A DNA stretch of 64,000 bases from Yersinia enterocolitica (GCA_002082245.2 NBTC02000001.1:62001-126000), one strand, 5' to 3'. Counted from the stretch's first letter, positions 7,377 to 16,975 are shown. Notes: generated by a model from the letters alone, not told the origin. A program made the numbers and translations.

Positions 7377-8978
7377 ATGAAAACACTGCCCGATACCCTG
7401 CCAAACTCGCCTAATGAACTCCAGCAAATACTGCAGGAGCGGGAAGCTTTTTGGCAGGCGCAGGTAGCCCAGTGGCAAGCACAAGCAGCCCAATGGCAGG
7501 AAAAATCGAGCCTGTGGCAAGCGCAATACCAAAGCATGGTCGAACAGTGGCTGCTGGCCCGTTACAAACTCTATGCGGCCAGTAGCGAAGACTACCCAGG
7601 TCAGGGAGCGTTGTTTAACGAAGCTGAGCAGACCGATGACCTTGCCACCCAGACGCCACCTCACGCCGAGGAAGAAGATAACGCTCAGGCTGACCCCGTC
7701 ACACCCGAACGCAAAAGCCGTCGTCCACGGTTACCGCCTGGCCTTCCCCGGGAGGAGGTGCTTCACGACCTGCCAGACGAAGAAAAGACCTGTGCCTGCT
7801 GTGGTCATGCCCTGCATCGCATGGGCGAGGAATGCAGCGAGCAACTGGAGTTTATCCCGGCCAGCATCAAGGTCATGCGCCATGTTCGCCCTAAATACAG
7901 TTGCCGCCAATGTGAGCAGCAGGGGACCGAGGTCAACATCCTGATTGTGCCTGTACCTGCAACCTTATTACCCCGCAGCATCGCCACGCCCAGCCTGCTG
8001 GCCCAGATAATCAACAGCAAGTTCCAGTTCAGCCTGCCGCTCTATCGCCAGGAGCAATGGTTCGCCCAGTTGGGTATCGAGCTGAGCCGCCAGACCATGA
8101 GCAGTTGGATGTTGAAATGTGCAGAACGGCTGGCCCCGCTGGTTGAGTTGCTTCATCAACATTTACTTGAGCGTGAGGTAATCTGGAGCGATGACACCAC
8201 GCTCAAGGTGGTGGAGGTGAAAAAGGATAAATGTTACATGTGGGTCTACGGCTGCGGCGGTGATAGCCCGGAGCCCGGTCTGCCGCCCGCTATCGTACTG
8301 TATGACTATCAGGATGGTCACGGCGCTGCCGGCCCTGTCGGGTTCCTCAACGGATATGAAGGTTACCTGCAGGCCGATGGTTATGCCGGTTACACGAATA
8401 CCGACGCGACAGTTGTCGGTTGCATGGCGCATGCGCGCCGCAAGTTCATGGAGGCGAAAGTGGCCCAGCCGAAAGGAAAAGTTGGCCGTGCTGACTGGGC
8501 GCTGACGCATATCCAGAAACTTTACCGCCTTGAGCGAGAGCTGAAGGGGCAGCCGGCCGATGTCATTGCGGCCCGCCGCCAGCAGGAGGCCATCCCACTG
8601 CTGGACGAGTTCAAAGGCTGGCTGGATAAAACAAGGCCGCAGGTTCCGGAGAAACACTTGTTGGGCACGGCCGTGGTCTACAGTCTGAATCAATGGTCAA
8701 AGCTGGTGCGTTATGTGGAGCACGGGCAGTTGAGCATAGACAACAACAGGGCTGAGCGGGCCATCAAGCCGTTTGTCATTGGGAGAAAAAATTGGATGCT
8801 GTCGAATACGCGCAGCGGTGCGCGGTCGAGCGCCATCCTTTATAGCCTGGTTGAAACGGCGAAAGCCAATGGTCTTGTGCCCTTTGACTACCTGATGCAG
8901 GTGTTTACCAAACTGCCCACCCTCACCGCCGACGGTGATCTCGAGTCCCTCCTTCCCTGGAACATCACCCTACCTTAA
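7377..8978 (+). CDS. tnpC: IS66-family TnpC transposase (DDE)
   Basis: 533 residues. A glutamine/tryptophan-rich coiled-coil N-terminus (about 18-60) is followed by a zinc-binding region (CACCGHAL...CRQCEQ) and the DDE_Tnp_IS66 core. Likely catalytic residues lie in IWSDDTTLKV, LQADGYAGY and DNNRAERAIKP. The C-terminus ends LLPWNITLP just before the right terminal repeat. It is intact and, from its sequence, potentially functional. Confidence 0.9.
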   Translation: MKTLPDTLPNSPNELQQILQEREAFWQAQVAQWQAQAAQWQEKSSLWQAQYQSMVEQWLLARYKLYAASSEDYPGQGALFNEAEQTDDLATQTPPHAEEEDNAQADPVTPERKSRRPRLPPGLPREEVLHDLPDEEKTCACCGHALHRMGEECSEQLEFIPASIKVMRHVRPKYSCRQCEQQGTEVNILIVPVPATLLPRSIATPSLLAQIINSKFQFSLPLYRQEQWFAQLGIELSRQTMSSWMLKCAERLAPLVELLHQHLLEREVIWSDDTTLKVVEVKKDKCYMWVYGCGGDSPEPGLPPAIVLYDYQDGHGAAGPVGFLNGYEGYLQADGYAGYTNTDATVVGCMAHARRKFMEAKVAQPKGKVGRADWALTHIQKLYRLERELKGQPADVIAARRQQEAIPLLDEFKGWLDKTRPQVPEKHLLGTAVVYSLNQWSKLVRYVEHGQLSIDNNRAERAIKPFVIGRKNWMLSNTRSGARSSAILYSLVETAKANGLVPFDYLMQVFTKLPTLTADGDLESLLPWNITLP

Positions 8979-9018
8979 ACAACCACACAGGTCACTGTGT
9001 GGTTCTAGCGACGCTTAC

Positions 9019-9288
9019 GTTGGAACACCGTGATGAGTATGACTCTGAGCCGGATGCCATTCGTGCCATCTCGTCAAAAATCGGATGCCATTACGACACC
9101 CTGCGAGCCTGGTTGCGTCAGCATAAAAATGATGTCCGTGGGGGTATCAGCCCCGTCAGCACTGATGATGGTGGACTGAGTACCCATGAGCGCCAGCGTT
9201 TAAAAGAACTGGAACGTGAGAACCGGGAGCTACGCCGCAGCAATGATATATTGCGCCAGGCCTCAGCTTATTTTGCTCAGGCGGAGCT
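9019..9288 (+). pseudogene. IS3-family OrfA fragment
   Basis: The frame runs from LEHRDEYDSEPDAIRAISSK through the HTH (IGCHYDTLRAWLRQH) and the coiled region (RQRLKELERENRELRRSN) to FAQAEL, where IS1111 begins at 9289. The N-terminal residues are missing through the IS66 insertion. Confidence 0.85.
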
Positions 9289-9355
9289 CGTATATGGACG
9301 CCTCCTTTTTGCCAAGTGATTTTTTTGTTTTGATGCAGAAGGTGAAGATCGCAGT

Positions 9356-9473
9356 CGTATATTCGGGCTGTTTGTGCGTTTATTTGACTATACGCTGCCC
9401 ATAATGGAATCTGCTTGTTGGCTCCCAAACGACCGCTCAGTCTTAATTCAATAAATTCTGACTATCGAGCTCC
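9356..9473 (-). ncRNA. Predicted bridge RNA / seekRNA of the IS1111 element
   Basis: Read 5' to 3' on the minus strand, GGAGCTC (9473-9467) equals the left target GGAGCT (9283-9288). A hairpin (AGTC..AATT/AATT..GACT) follows, then GCGGTC (9436-9431), complementary to the right target GACCGC (10716-10721). Next comes TTCCATT (9409-9403), equal to the right element end (10709-10715), and a second hairpin (GGGC.GCGT/ACGC..GCCC). Last is ATATACG (9362-9356), complementary to the left element end CGTATAT (9289-9295). This target-loop then donor-loop order is that described for IS110 bridge RNAs. The RNA ends are not defined by the sequence. Confidence 0.75.
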
Positions 9474-9567
9474 ACGGGTTTTGCCAACACCGGTCTGACC
9501 TGTCTACGCCATCACGTCAATAAATCACCTGTAGCAATCAGGAAAGGAACACATCAAATATTTTCTG

Positions 9568-10625
9568 TCAGCCCGGGAGTAACTGGTTGGTCAGTTGTTC
9601 CCGATAATTATTGTCGAAGCTACGCTCGTGGGCTATGACGGCCCAGGCAATGCGTGCATTTCGGTTTGCCATAGCCACTACGGCACATTCATATGCTTTC
9701 TGGTCAGCCAACCCGTAATAGTTTTGTCCTGCTTGCTCGCATCGGGAGAACGGCATACTACAGATACAACTGCTCTGGCTCCATGAACAAACAGCTGGCG
9801 CAAATAACTGTTTCCGCGCTTGCTGGTCCCCAACAACACAGATTTCCCTCCTGTTGAATGCTGTCGGGGCACCAACCCCAACCAGGCGGCCAGTTGTCGC
9901 CCTGTTCTGAACTGAGTGGCCTTACCAACGTAGGCATCCAGTGCTGAAGCTGTGATTGGGCCAATACCTGGAATTGTTTGCAAGCGGCGTGCAATATCAG
10001 ACTGGCGGGCATGCATTTCAATCTGATGAGTGACTTCGTTGATATGTTGTTCCAGTTGTCTGAGATGTTCCCATTGTTGACTAATGCAAGTAATGAGAAA
10101 TGCGGGTGAAATTTTTCGGAGATCTTCAATCATAGCGGGGATCATACTGAATAGCGCCCTACGCCCTGTGGGTGCAGGTAATCCAAACTCGGTGAGTAAT
10201 CCCCTGAACTGATTGATGGTTGCCGTTCTTTGGCCTATCAGCATTTCACGAACTCTGTGAAGACTCAGTACAGCTTGCTGCTCGACTGTTTTGACGGGAA
10301 CAAAATTCATATCAGGACGCAGTGCAGCTTCGCAGATTGCCCGTGCGTCATTACGATCATTTTTGTTGGATTTGACAAATGGCTTGACGAACTGCGGAGA
10401 TATCAGACGAGCCTCATGGCCCAGTGATGTACAAAGCCGTCCCCAGTAGTGGGCACTTGCACAAGCCTCCATTGCGACGATTACCGGTTCACTGCGGTAT
10501 AAATACTCGGCAAGTTTCAGGCGTGACAGCTTAGTCACTTTCATCTGTTTACCTTTGTCATCAACTGCATGTAGATGAAATACGTTCTTAGCCAGGTCGA
10601 TACCAATCAGGGTTATATTGCTCAT
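9568..10625 (-). pseudogene. IS1111-type transposase with one frameshift near its C-terminus
   Basis: It starts at ATG 10625 (MSNITLIGIDLAKNVFHLH), preceded by GGAGATA. The RuvC-like DEDD domain is seen in IGIDLAKNVF, VAMEACASAHYW and KNDRNDARAICEAA. The C-terminal domain has IPGIGPITASALDAYVG and AAWLGLVPRQHSTGGK. Near 9683 a GTGGCC appears to have lost one G, so the first frame ends MNVP. The next frame continues AVVAMANRNARIAWAVIAHE to the stop at 9568. This could be a true mutation or a sequencing error. Confidence 0.85.
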
Positions 10626-10735
10626 AGCTATCTCCTTCATTTTACGGTTGCCGACTATGCTATATTCCTCCGTTATACGCTGAATCCTCGTTAAGGGGGA
10701 GGCGTCCATTCCATTGACCGCCACTGGAAAAAATA

Positions 10736-11619
10736 ATGCCACTGATGCAGCGTCTGAGTGGTACACACGGGGTCGGGCCGGTATGTCGCGAACTGAATAT
10801 TGCCCCGTCGACCTATTACTGGCATCAGCAACGCCGGCTGCATCCTGAAAAATGTAGCCAACGAGAAAAGTGTGATGCTCAAATCAGCCTGGAGATAAAA
10901 CGCGTTTACAAAGAAAATTACAGTGTCTATGGTGCACGAAAAGTCTGGCGTCAGTTACTTCGCGAGGGCTTTAGCGTTGCCCGGTGTACTGTTGAACGCC
11001 TGATGAAAACAATCGGTCTTCGGGGTGTACTCCGCGGCAAAGTCATCAGGACCACAATCAGTCGCAAAACAGCGGCAGCAGCGGATCTGGTCAACCGCCA
11101 GTTCGTCGCTGAACGTCCCAATCAGCTTTGGTGTGCAGATTTTACGTACGTCAGCACCTGGCAGGGCTTCGCCTATGTGGCGTTCATTATTGATGTGTTC
11201 GCAGGCACGATCGTTGGCTGGCGGGTCTCATCGTCGATGGAAGCAAGGTTCGTGCTAGATGCTCTGGAACAGGCGCTGTGGGCACGTCGCCCCTCAGGTA
11301 CAATCCATCACTCGGACAAGGGCTCCCAATACGTGTCACTGGCGTACACCCAACGGCTGCAGGAGGCGGAGCTGTTGGCGTCGACAGGCAGCACTGGCGA
11401 CTCTTATGATAATGCACTGGCCGAGAGTATCAATGGGCTTTACAAAGCGGGATACACCGTAAGAGCTGGAAAAACCACGCAGAAGTGGAGCTTGCGACAC
11501 TGGCGTGGGTGGACTGGTTTAACAATCGAAGGTTACTTGAACGGCTAGGACACATACCGCCGATAGAAGCCGAAAAAGCCTATTATGCTTCCAGAACAAA
11601 TAATGATCTGGCAGCCTGA
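10736..11619 (+). pseudogene. IS3-family OrfB with a frameshift near the C-terminus
   Basis: The DDE core is visible (CADFTYVSTWQG, HHSDKGSQYVS, DNALAESINGLYK). After YKA at about 11450 the frame shifts. The family sequence resumes in another frame as IHRKSWKNHAEVELATLAWV and continues to DLAA, stop at 11619. It is a homologue of the orfB at 2469-3359 with many substitutions. Confidence 0.82.
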
Positions 11620-11661
11620 GCTTCTGGATTTAACTCTCTCCAAGAAAACCGGTGCGGTTCA

Positions 11662-12432
11662 GTTATTCCAGTACCAGCGATCCTTTCTGGCTTTCCCGCT
11701 CAGGTAGCGTTTATGCAGATACTGATCGAACTCATTCAGCATGATGTTCGACAGCAACGGAGATATTACGCCCCCCTGCGGGACGCCTTCACTGGCCGCC
11801 CGAAAGAGACCGATATCGATATGTCCCGCCTTGATAGTTTTCCACAGCAGAGCCATGAAACGTGCGTCGCTGATCCTGCTGCGTACGGCCTTCATCAGCA
11901 GTCGATGATGTACGGTGTCGAAATAACTGGACAAGTCACCTTCAATTACCCAGCGGCCCCGTGTTTCCCCGCAGTCGGTGAGTTGTAATTTCACCGTGCG
12001 GAGCGCGTGGTGGACACTGCGTTCTGGCCGGAAACCATAAGAGAGCGTATGAAAATCACTCTCCCATATCGGCTCCATCGCCATCAGCATTGCCCGCTGA
12101 ACAATACGATCCCGCAACGCGGGGATCCCCAGCGGTCGCAGTTTGCCGTTGCTTTTAGGGATGTATACCCGTCTGGCTGGCAAAGGTTGATAGTGACCAG
12201 AGAGAAGTTCATCCCTGAGTATTTGTAGCTCAGCAGCCAGTCTGGGCTGCAGCGTTGCTTTGTTCACACTATCAACGCCGGGGGTATGTGCCCCCTTTGA
12301 TGAGAGCGTGATCCGCGCCGCTTCAGCCAGCCATTCTGGTTGTGTTATCAGACGCAGCAGCCGTTCAATTCGTCGGGCCGGATCGGCCGCTGCCCATGTG
12401 GCAAGCTTGCGTTGCATTTCGCTGATTATCAA
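11662..12432 (-). pseudogene. Group II intron reverse transcriptase/maturase, N-terminal part
   Basis: It starts MIISEMQRKLATW and shows RT blocks: GVDSVNK, RRVYIPKSNGKLRPLGIPAL, YGFRPERSVHHAL, WVIEGDLSSYFDTVHH (RT3) and GVPQGGVISPLLSNIMLNEF (RT4). The catalytic YADD block, the maturase (X) domain and any endonuclease domain are lost at 11661, so this copy is inactive. Confidence 0.88.
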
Positions 12433-12984
12433 AGGTCTTCACCTCATTAGGTCAGTTAATTTACGTCACAAACACATGTAAACTGCTTCCCTTCGCCATG
12501 TGATGGGCTTTCCCCATCGCGGACTACTACGGAAGCTCCGCCAGCCAGCGCGTCATCGGGGCCATGCCCCCTTAACATCCGTCGTTGACCTTCCCCGGTT
12601 CACCTGCCTGGACTCAGACATACTGAGGAGGCTGCCCGTCGCACTCTTTATCCTTGCTTGCCGCAAGTTGGCAGAAGTCAGCAACGCGAGCGTGATAGGC
12701 GCTGCTGTCCCGGTGTTTCGCCTACATGTCAAAACACCTTTGACCGACACTGCATATCTATCAATGTCGGTTCCTTCTGCACGGCCTGTCAGATCACGTA
12801 GGCCGTGGTGACGTTTTCAACCCACAGAGACGGATTAACGGGTTCATGTTCTTCAGCCTTTCAGTACTCAACCTTGAGGATCATCTTGGCTTAGTGATCT
12901 CGCCTCAATCCCCGTTGTCAGCGGGTTACATCACCCTGCAGGCATGCCGCAGGTCACTGCCGCTCAGGTTCTCCGCCGTCACAC
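11662..12984 (-). mobile_element. Group II intron, 5' part (ribozyme domains I-III plus truncated RT)
   Basis: A reverse-transcriptase ORF (11662-12432) is preceded by about 550 bp of non-coding, structured sequence in the position of intron domains I-III. GTGTGAC at 12984-12978 (minus strand) is a possible GUGYG-type 5' end. The 3' part (YADD motif, maturase domain, domains V-VI) is missing because IS3 element no. 2 ends at 11661. Confidence 0.65.
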
Positions 12985-13084
12985 CCGGCGGGATTGTTGG
13001 GCTCCTCATCATGAGTTACCGGTTCAATATTCCAGACAGACTCGTGGTTCATTTGAGCATCCATGCCCGCCCTGAACTCCGGGC

Positions 13085-13255
13085 ACACTATAAGTCACAT
13101 CACCGCACCAGGCCTGATTAGGCTCGGTAACAGCAAACTGGCGATCCCGATAATTAGGGATCTCAATGTGTTCCTTAGACGCCTTCTTATAACGATGGTC
13201 AGGTTGCTGACAGCTGATAATATTGAGCGCTTTCATCAGCTTTGTTGCCCGCCAG
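13085..13255 (-). pseudogene. IS3-family OrfB fragment (N-terminal side)
   Basis: It reads [20 protein letters not shown] and then [16 protein letters not shown], which is the segment up to the first catalytic Asp of an IS3-type OrfB. It lies head-to-head with the C-terminal fragment at 13256-13419, so an inversion or deletion has occurred. Confidence 0.65.
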
Positions 13256-13435
13256 GCCAACGGCACCGGGGTGAAGACGTTGCTTTACTGGAGAAACGGA
13301 ATTCGGTGTATGAAGCGGCAAAAATGCGAACTCCTCATCGGTGGTCAGGGCAGACAAGAAACTGGAGTTGGCAGGATGAAGTGTGGCTGAATCCAGAGCG
13401 AGAAACCCTCGCTGCGTGATCTAACAGAGGCGACA
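13256..13435 (+). pseudogene. IS3-family OrfB fragment (C-terminal end) with element terminus
   Basis: It reads [20 protein letters not shown] and on to NPERETLAA, nearly identical to the C-terminus of the fragment at 47163-47498. It is followed by the same terminal sequence GCGACAACTACCTTGACACGC. Confidence 0.75.
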
Positions 13436-13459
13436 ACTACCTTGACACGCACCGAGTTT

Positions 13460-13488
13460 GACGCTCAGTGGAACGAAAACTCACGTTA
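13460..13488 (+). other. ColE1-replicon-like conserved sequence
   Basis: GACGCTCAGTGGAACGAAAA and the nine bases after it match, from memory, the conserved sequence flanking the replication region of ColE1/pMB1-type plasmids. With the RNAI-like hairpin at 17026 it suggests a small ColE1-like plasmid remnant spanning 13440-14457 and 16976-17210, split by IS66 copy B. Confidence 0.55.
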
Positions 13489-13547
13489 GCGAGAAAGGTC
13501 GTCTGGGAATGGGGCTACCTGCAAGGTTACGCAATGTTTTAATTTAA

Positions 13548-13575
13548 AATAAAGGGGCTGCAACGCCCCTTTATT
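13548..13575. terminator. Strong inverted repeat, probable bidirectional terminator
   Basis: A perfect 11-bp stem AATAAAGGGGC/GCCCCTTTATT with a 6-nt loop (TGCAAC), T/A-rich on both sides. It lies upstream of the TA module. Confidence 0.65.
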
Positions 13576-13645
13576 ATGTCAGATGTATTTGACAGATTAA
13601 GTGGTGTGACGTATACTTTACTTATTGAAGTATAAGGGGCAAGGA

Positions 13646-13948
13646 ATGATAACTGTATTAAGTACAGAAACATTTGATAACTGGATCGACGCCCTGAAAG
13701 ATATAAGGGCAAAAACAAAGATACAGGCACGAATTCGCAGACTAAAAAATGGTAACTCTGGCGATATAGAGCCAGTTGGGGAAGGGTTTTCAGAAATGCG
13801 GATTCATGAAGGTAAAGGCTACAGAGTTTATCTAAAAAATCACGGAAAAATCATTGTTGTTTTGTTGTGTGGGGGCGATAAAAGTACACAGCAAAAAGAT
13901 ATAGCCAGAGCAAAAGCCATTTACAAAGAGATTGAGGGGGAACTATGA
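13646..13948 (+). CDS. RelE/HigB-type toxin (addiction-module killer protein)
   Basis: 100 residues from MITVLSTETFDNWIDALKD. The ATG at 13646 follows AGGGGCAAGGA. The segment DIEPVGEGFSEMRIHEGKGY followed by RVYLKNHGKIIVVLLCGGDK is typical of the RelE-superfamily killer proteins encoded upstream of an HTH antitoxin. These are ribosome-dependent mRNA endonucleases. The stop overlaps the antitoxin start (ATGA at 13945), so the pair is one operon. It sits on the ColE1-like remnant and would act as a plasmid-stabilising module. Confidence 0.85.
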   Translation: MITVLSTETFDNWIDALKDIRAKTKIQARIRRLKNGNSGDIEPVGEGFSEMRIHEGKGYRVYLKNHGKIIVVLLCGGDKSTQQKDIARAKAIYKEIEGEL

Positions 13949-14223
13949 AACTGAAAGAATACGATATTGCAGAACACTTAAACAGTGAAGAAGAGATGCA
14001 ATTGTATCTTAATGAAATTTTAGAAGATGGTGATCCGGCGCTGGTACTCTCTGCGCTGGGTGATATTGCCAGAGCCAGAAATATGAGCCAGTTATCAAGG
14101 GAAGTAGGGATGTCAAGAGAGGGGCTTTATCATGCCTTGTCAGGAGAAGGAAATCCCACATTCAGCTCCATGCTTAAAATCACAAAAGCGTTAGGTTTAA
14201 AACTACACTTCACAGGCGCATAA
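13945..14223 (+). CDS. HTH antitoxin partner (HigA-like)
   Basis: 92 residues with a C-terminal helix-turn-helix (SQLSREVGMSREGLYHALS) and the ending TFSSMLKITKALGLKLHF common to these antidote proteins. It is coupled to the upstream toxin by a 4-bp overlap. It is expected to neutralise the toxin and repress the operon. Confidence 0.85.
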   Translation: MKLKEYDIAEHLNSEEEMQLYLNEILEDGDPALVLSALGDIARARNMSQLSREVGMSREGLYHALSGEGNPTFSSMLKITKALGLKLHFTGA

Positions 14224-14449
14224 TCGCCCCTTTTTTTATGCCCTGCAAAGGGCATGGAGGCGCAACGCGCCGGAAACCCCCGCAGCGAAGCGAGGACTCA
14301 GACAGTATTACGGCCTTAGCCGTAATAATTCCCCGCCCTGCCAGACTGTTTTTCCCTTCCCAAAAATTCAACGCCATGTCGTAGCCGGATTGTCGGAGAC
14401 GAAAGAACGTTACCACGATGATTTGCCCGTTTGCGGAATTCGGCTAGGG
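14224..14449. other. Non-coding plasmid-like sequence
   Basis: No ORF is supported. There are inverted-repeat features (ATGCCCTGCAAAGGGCAT; TATTACGGCCTTAGCCGTAATA). The sequence resembles non-coding parts of small mobilisable plasmids, but I cannot name a site. Confidence 0.3.
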
Positions 14450-14457
14450 GGATTATC
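14450..14457 (+). repeat. 8-bp target duplication (left) of IS66 copy B
   Basis: GGATTATC here is repeated exactly at 16976-16983, directly flanking the element. Eight bp is the normal IS66 duplication size. Confidence 0.92.
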
Positions 14458-14542
14458 GTAAACGTCGCTGGTACCGCACCTTCCGCTTAACGCGATGAAA
14501 CATCATGCTTGTCTTTGGAATTCACCGAAGATCAGAGGCAAT

Positions 14543-14914
14543 ATGGCAAAGACGAACCATCGCACTCCCGACGAATGGCGTGAACTGCTCGACGCACAAC
14601 AACGCTCCGGTCTCAACCAAACTCAATTCTGTAAACGCCATCAAATCTCACGCAGCGCTTTTTTCAATGCCAAGGATCGCCTCGTTGCGCAAGCCAAGTC
14701 GCCGCCGCCCGCATTTATCGCTGTCTCTCCGCTCAAACAGGGTTCTTTGCCGATAACGCCGCCTGTCGAACCCACTCCCGCTGTTGCCGAACCTGAGCTA
14801 CCTCCGGTTGAGTGCGATTCTATCAAACTGACGCTCGCACACTGCTCACTGCAATTTCCCCTCAGCCTTTCTCCATTTTGGCTGGCGACCTTACTGCGGG
14901 AACTCACGCCATGA
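14543..14914 (+). CDS. tnpA: IS66-family TnpA (copy B)
   Basis: Same protein as at 6586-6957: it starts MAKTNHRTP, has the GLNQTQFCKRHQIS helix-turn-helix, and overlaps tnpB at its stop. Confidence 0.85.
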   Translation: MAKTNHRTPDEWRELLDAQQRSGLNQTQFCKRHQISRSAFFNAKDRLVAQAKSPPPAFIAVSPLKQGSLPITPPVEPTPAVAEPELPPVECDSIKLTLAHCSLQFPLSLSPFWLATLLRELTP

Positions 14915-15267
14915 AGATGTTTGTCGATGCCACGCAGATTTATCTTCACCGCCTTCCCGTGGACTTTCGCAAAAGCATCAACGGGCTCACGCTACTGGTT
15001 GAACAGCACATGGCGTTATCGCCTTTTAGTGGAGCCCTGTTTGTCTTCTGCAATCGACGGCACGACAAAATAAAGGCGCTGTACTGGGACACCACCGGTT
15101 TTTGTCTGTGGTATAAACGCCTTGAACAGGCGCACTTCAAATGGCCTTCCCGGTTGAGTGGCGATACGTTGACGTTGGATGAACAACAATGGCACTGGCT
15201 GTTAGAGGGGATAGACATCACAAAAATACAGCGGCATCCCCCTCTGCATTACACCTCGTTGAGTTAA
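14911..15267 (+). CDS. tnpB: IS66-family TnpB (copy B)
   Basis: Same 118-residue protein as in copy A, with the VDFRKSINGL and FCNRRHDKIKALYWD motifs. It is coupled to tnpA. Confidence 0.88.
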   Translation: MKMFVDATQIYLHRLPVDFRKSINGLTLLVEQHMALSPFSGALFVFCNRRHDKIKALYWDTTGFCLWYKRLEQAHFKWPSRLSGDTLTLDEQQWHWLLEGIDITKIQRHPPLHYTSLS

Positions 15268-15333
15268 TAAAAAAGTACAACTACCGGTTAAATAACAATG
15301 TATTAAGGGGCAGTAAAGGGTATAATTCATACC

Positions 15334-16935
15334 ATGAAAACACTGCCCGATACCCTGCCAAACTCGCCTAATGAACTCCAGCAAATACTGCAGGAGCGGG
15401 AAGCTTTTTGGCAGGCGCAGGTAGCCCAGTGGCAAGCACAAGCAGCCCAATGGCAGGAAAAATCGAGCCTGTGGCAAGCGCAATACCAAAGCATGGTCGA
15501 ACAGTGGCTGCTGGCCCGTTACAAACTCTATGCGGCCAGTAGCGAAGACTACCCAGGTCAGGGAGCGTTGTTTAACGAAGCTGAGCAGACCGATGACCTT
15601 GCCACCCAGACGCCACCTCACGCCGAGGAAGAAGATAACGCTCAGGCTGACCCCGTCACACCCGAACGCAAAAGCCGTCGTCCACGGTTACCGCCTGGCC
15701 TTCCCCGGGAGGAGGTGCTTCACGACCTGCCAGACGAAGAAAAGACCTGTGCCTGCTGTGGTCATGCCCTGCATCGCATGGGCGAGGAATGCAGCGAGCA
15801 ACTGGAGTTTATCCCGGCCAGCATCAAGGTCATGCGCCATGTTCGCCCTAAATACAGTTGCCGCCAATGTGAGCAGCAGGGGACCGAGGTCAACATCCTG
15901 ATTGTGCCTGTACCTGCAACCTTATTACCCCGCAGCATCGCCACGCCCAGCCTGCTGGCCCAGATAATCAACAGCAAGTTCCAGTTCAGCCTGCCGCTCT
16001 ATCGCCAGGAGCAATGGTTCGCCCAGTTGGGTATCGAGCTGAGCCGCCAGACCATGAGCAGTTGGATGTTGAAATGTGCAGAACGGCTGGCCCCGCTGGT
16101 TGAGTTGCTTCATCAACATTTACTTGAGCGTGAGGTAATCTGGAGCGATGACACCACGCTCAAGGTGGTGGAGGTGAAAAAGGATAAATGTTACATGTGG
16201 GTCTACGGCTGCGGCGGTGATAGCCCGGAGCCCGGTCTGCCGCCCGCTATCGTACTGTATGACTATCAGGATGGTCACGGCGCTGCCGGCCCTGTCGGGT
16301 TCCTCAACGGATATGAAGGTTACCTGCAGGCCGATGGTTATGCCGGTTACACGAATACCGACGCGACAGTTGTCGGTTGCATGGCGCATGCGCGCCGCAA
16401 GTTCATGGAGGCGAAAGTGGCCCAGCCGAAAGGAAAAGTTGGCCGTGCTGACTGGGCGCTGACGCATATCCAGAAACTTTACCGCCTTGAGCGAGAGCTG
16501 AAGGGGCAGCCGGCCGATGTCATTGCGGCCCGCCGCCAGCAGGAGGCCATCCCACTGCTGGACGAGTTCAAAGGCTGGCTGGATAAAACAAGGCCGCAGG
16601 TTCCGGAGAAACACTTGTTGGGCACGGCCGTGGTCTACAGTCTGAATCAATGGTCAAAGCTGGTGCGTTATGTGGAGCACGGGCAGTTGAGCATAGACAA
16701 CAACAGGGCTGAGCGGGCCATCAAGCCGTTTGTCATTGGGAGAAAAAATTGGATGCTGTCGAATACGCGCAGCGGTGCGCGGTCGAGCGCCATCCTTTAT
16801 AGCCTGGTTGAAACGGCGAAAGCCAATGGTCTTGTGCCCTTTGACTACCTGATGCAGGTGTTTACCAAACTGCCCACCCTCACCGCCGACGGTGATCTCG
16901 AGTCCCTCCTTCCCTGGAACATCACCCTACCTTAA
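15334..16935 (+). CDS. tnpC: IS66-family TnpC transposase (copy B)
   Basis: 533 residues matching copy A, with the cysteine-rich zinc region, the DDE core (WSDDTTLKV, QADGYAGY, DNNRAERAIKP) and the C-terminus LLPWNITLP. The full set of genes and both ends make this the copy most likely to be active. Confidence 0.9.
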   Translation: MKTLPDTLPNSPNELQQILQEREAFWQAQVAQWQAQAAQWQEKSSLWQAQYQSMVEQWLLARYKLYAASSEDYPGQGALFNEAEQTDDLATQTPPHAEEEDNAQADPVTPERKSRRPRLPPGLPREEVLHDLPDEEKTCACCGHALHRMGEECSEQLEFIPASIKVMRHVRPKYSCRQCEQQGTEVNILIVPVPATLLPRSIATPSLLAQIINSKFQFSLPLYRQEQWFAQLGIELSRQTMSSWMLKCAERLAPLVELLHQHLLEREVIWSDDTTLKVVEVKKDKCYMWVYGCGGDSPEPGLPPAIVLYDYQDGHGAAGPVGFLNGYEGYLQADGYAGYTNTDATVVGCMAHARRKFMEAKVAQPKGKVGRADWALTHIQKLYRLERELKGQPADVIAARRQQEAIPLLDEFKGWLDKTRPQVPEKHLLGTAVVYSLNQWSKLVRYVEHGQLSIDNNRAERAIKPFVIGRKNWMLSNTRSGARSSAILYSLVETAKANGLVPFDYLMQVFTKLPTLTADGDLESLLPWNITLP

Positions 16936-16975
16936 ACAACCACACAGGTCACTGTGTGGTTCTAGCGACGCTTAC

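Larger units (their letters stand above)
6501..9018 (+). mobile_element. IS66-family element, copy A (2518 bp)
   Basis: Termini are GTAAACGTCGCTGGTACC at the left and the complement of GTAAGCGTCGCTAGAACC at the right. The element is the same length as copy B (14458-16975) with all three genes intact, and copy C (51760) is truncated. Flanks GTTATTTT and GTTGGAAC are not a duplication. It separates an IS110-family fragment from a truncated IS3 orfA, so the neighbourhood has recombined. Confidence 0.93.
9289..10715 (-). mobile_element. IS1111-subgroup IS110-family element
   Basis: Left junction GGAGCT|CGTATATGGACGCCTCC and right junction GGAGGCGTCCATTCCATT|GACCGC show the subterminal inverted repeat GGACGCCTCC/GGAGGCGTCC and no target duplication, as expected for this subgroup. 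One base at the crossover cannot be assigned. The single transposase gene is on the minus strand, with a 279-bp non-coding end after its stop, where IS1111 elements carry the guide RNA. Confidence 0.9.
9019..11661 (+). mobile_element. IS3-family element no. 2, 5'-truncated and carrying IS1111
   Basis: The left end is removed by IS66 copy A. The right end (ACCGGTGCGGTTCA at 11661) matches that of element no. 1. OrfA (9019-9288) and orfB (10736-11619) are clearly diverged from element no. 1 but have the same organisation, and both have an IS1111-type sequence inserted at the same codon. Confidence 0.85.
14458..16975 (+). mobile_element. IS66-family element, copy B, intact with target duplication
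   Basis: 2518 bp with the same termini and gene set as copy A, and the only multi-gene IS here with a clean 8-bp target duplication. It interrupts the ColE1-like remnant, so this insertion came after the small plasmid sequence was in place. Confidence 0.95.
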
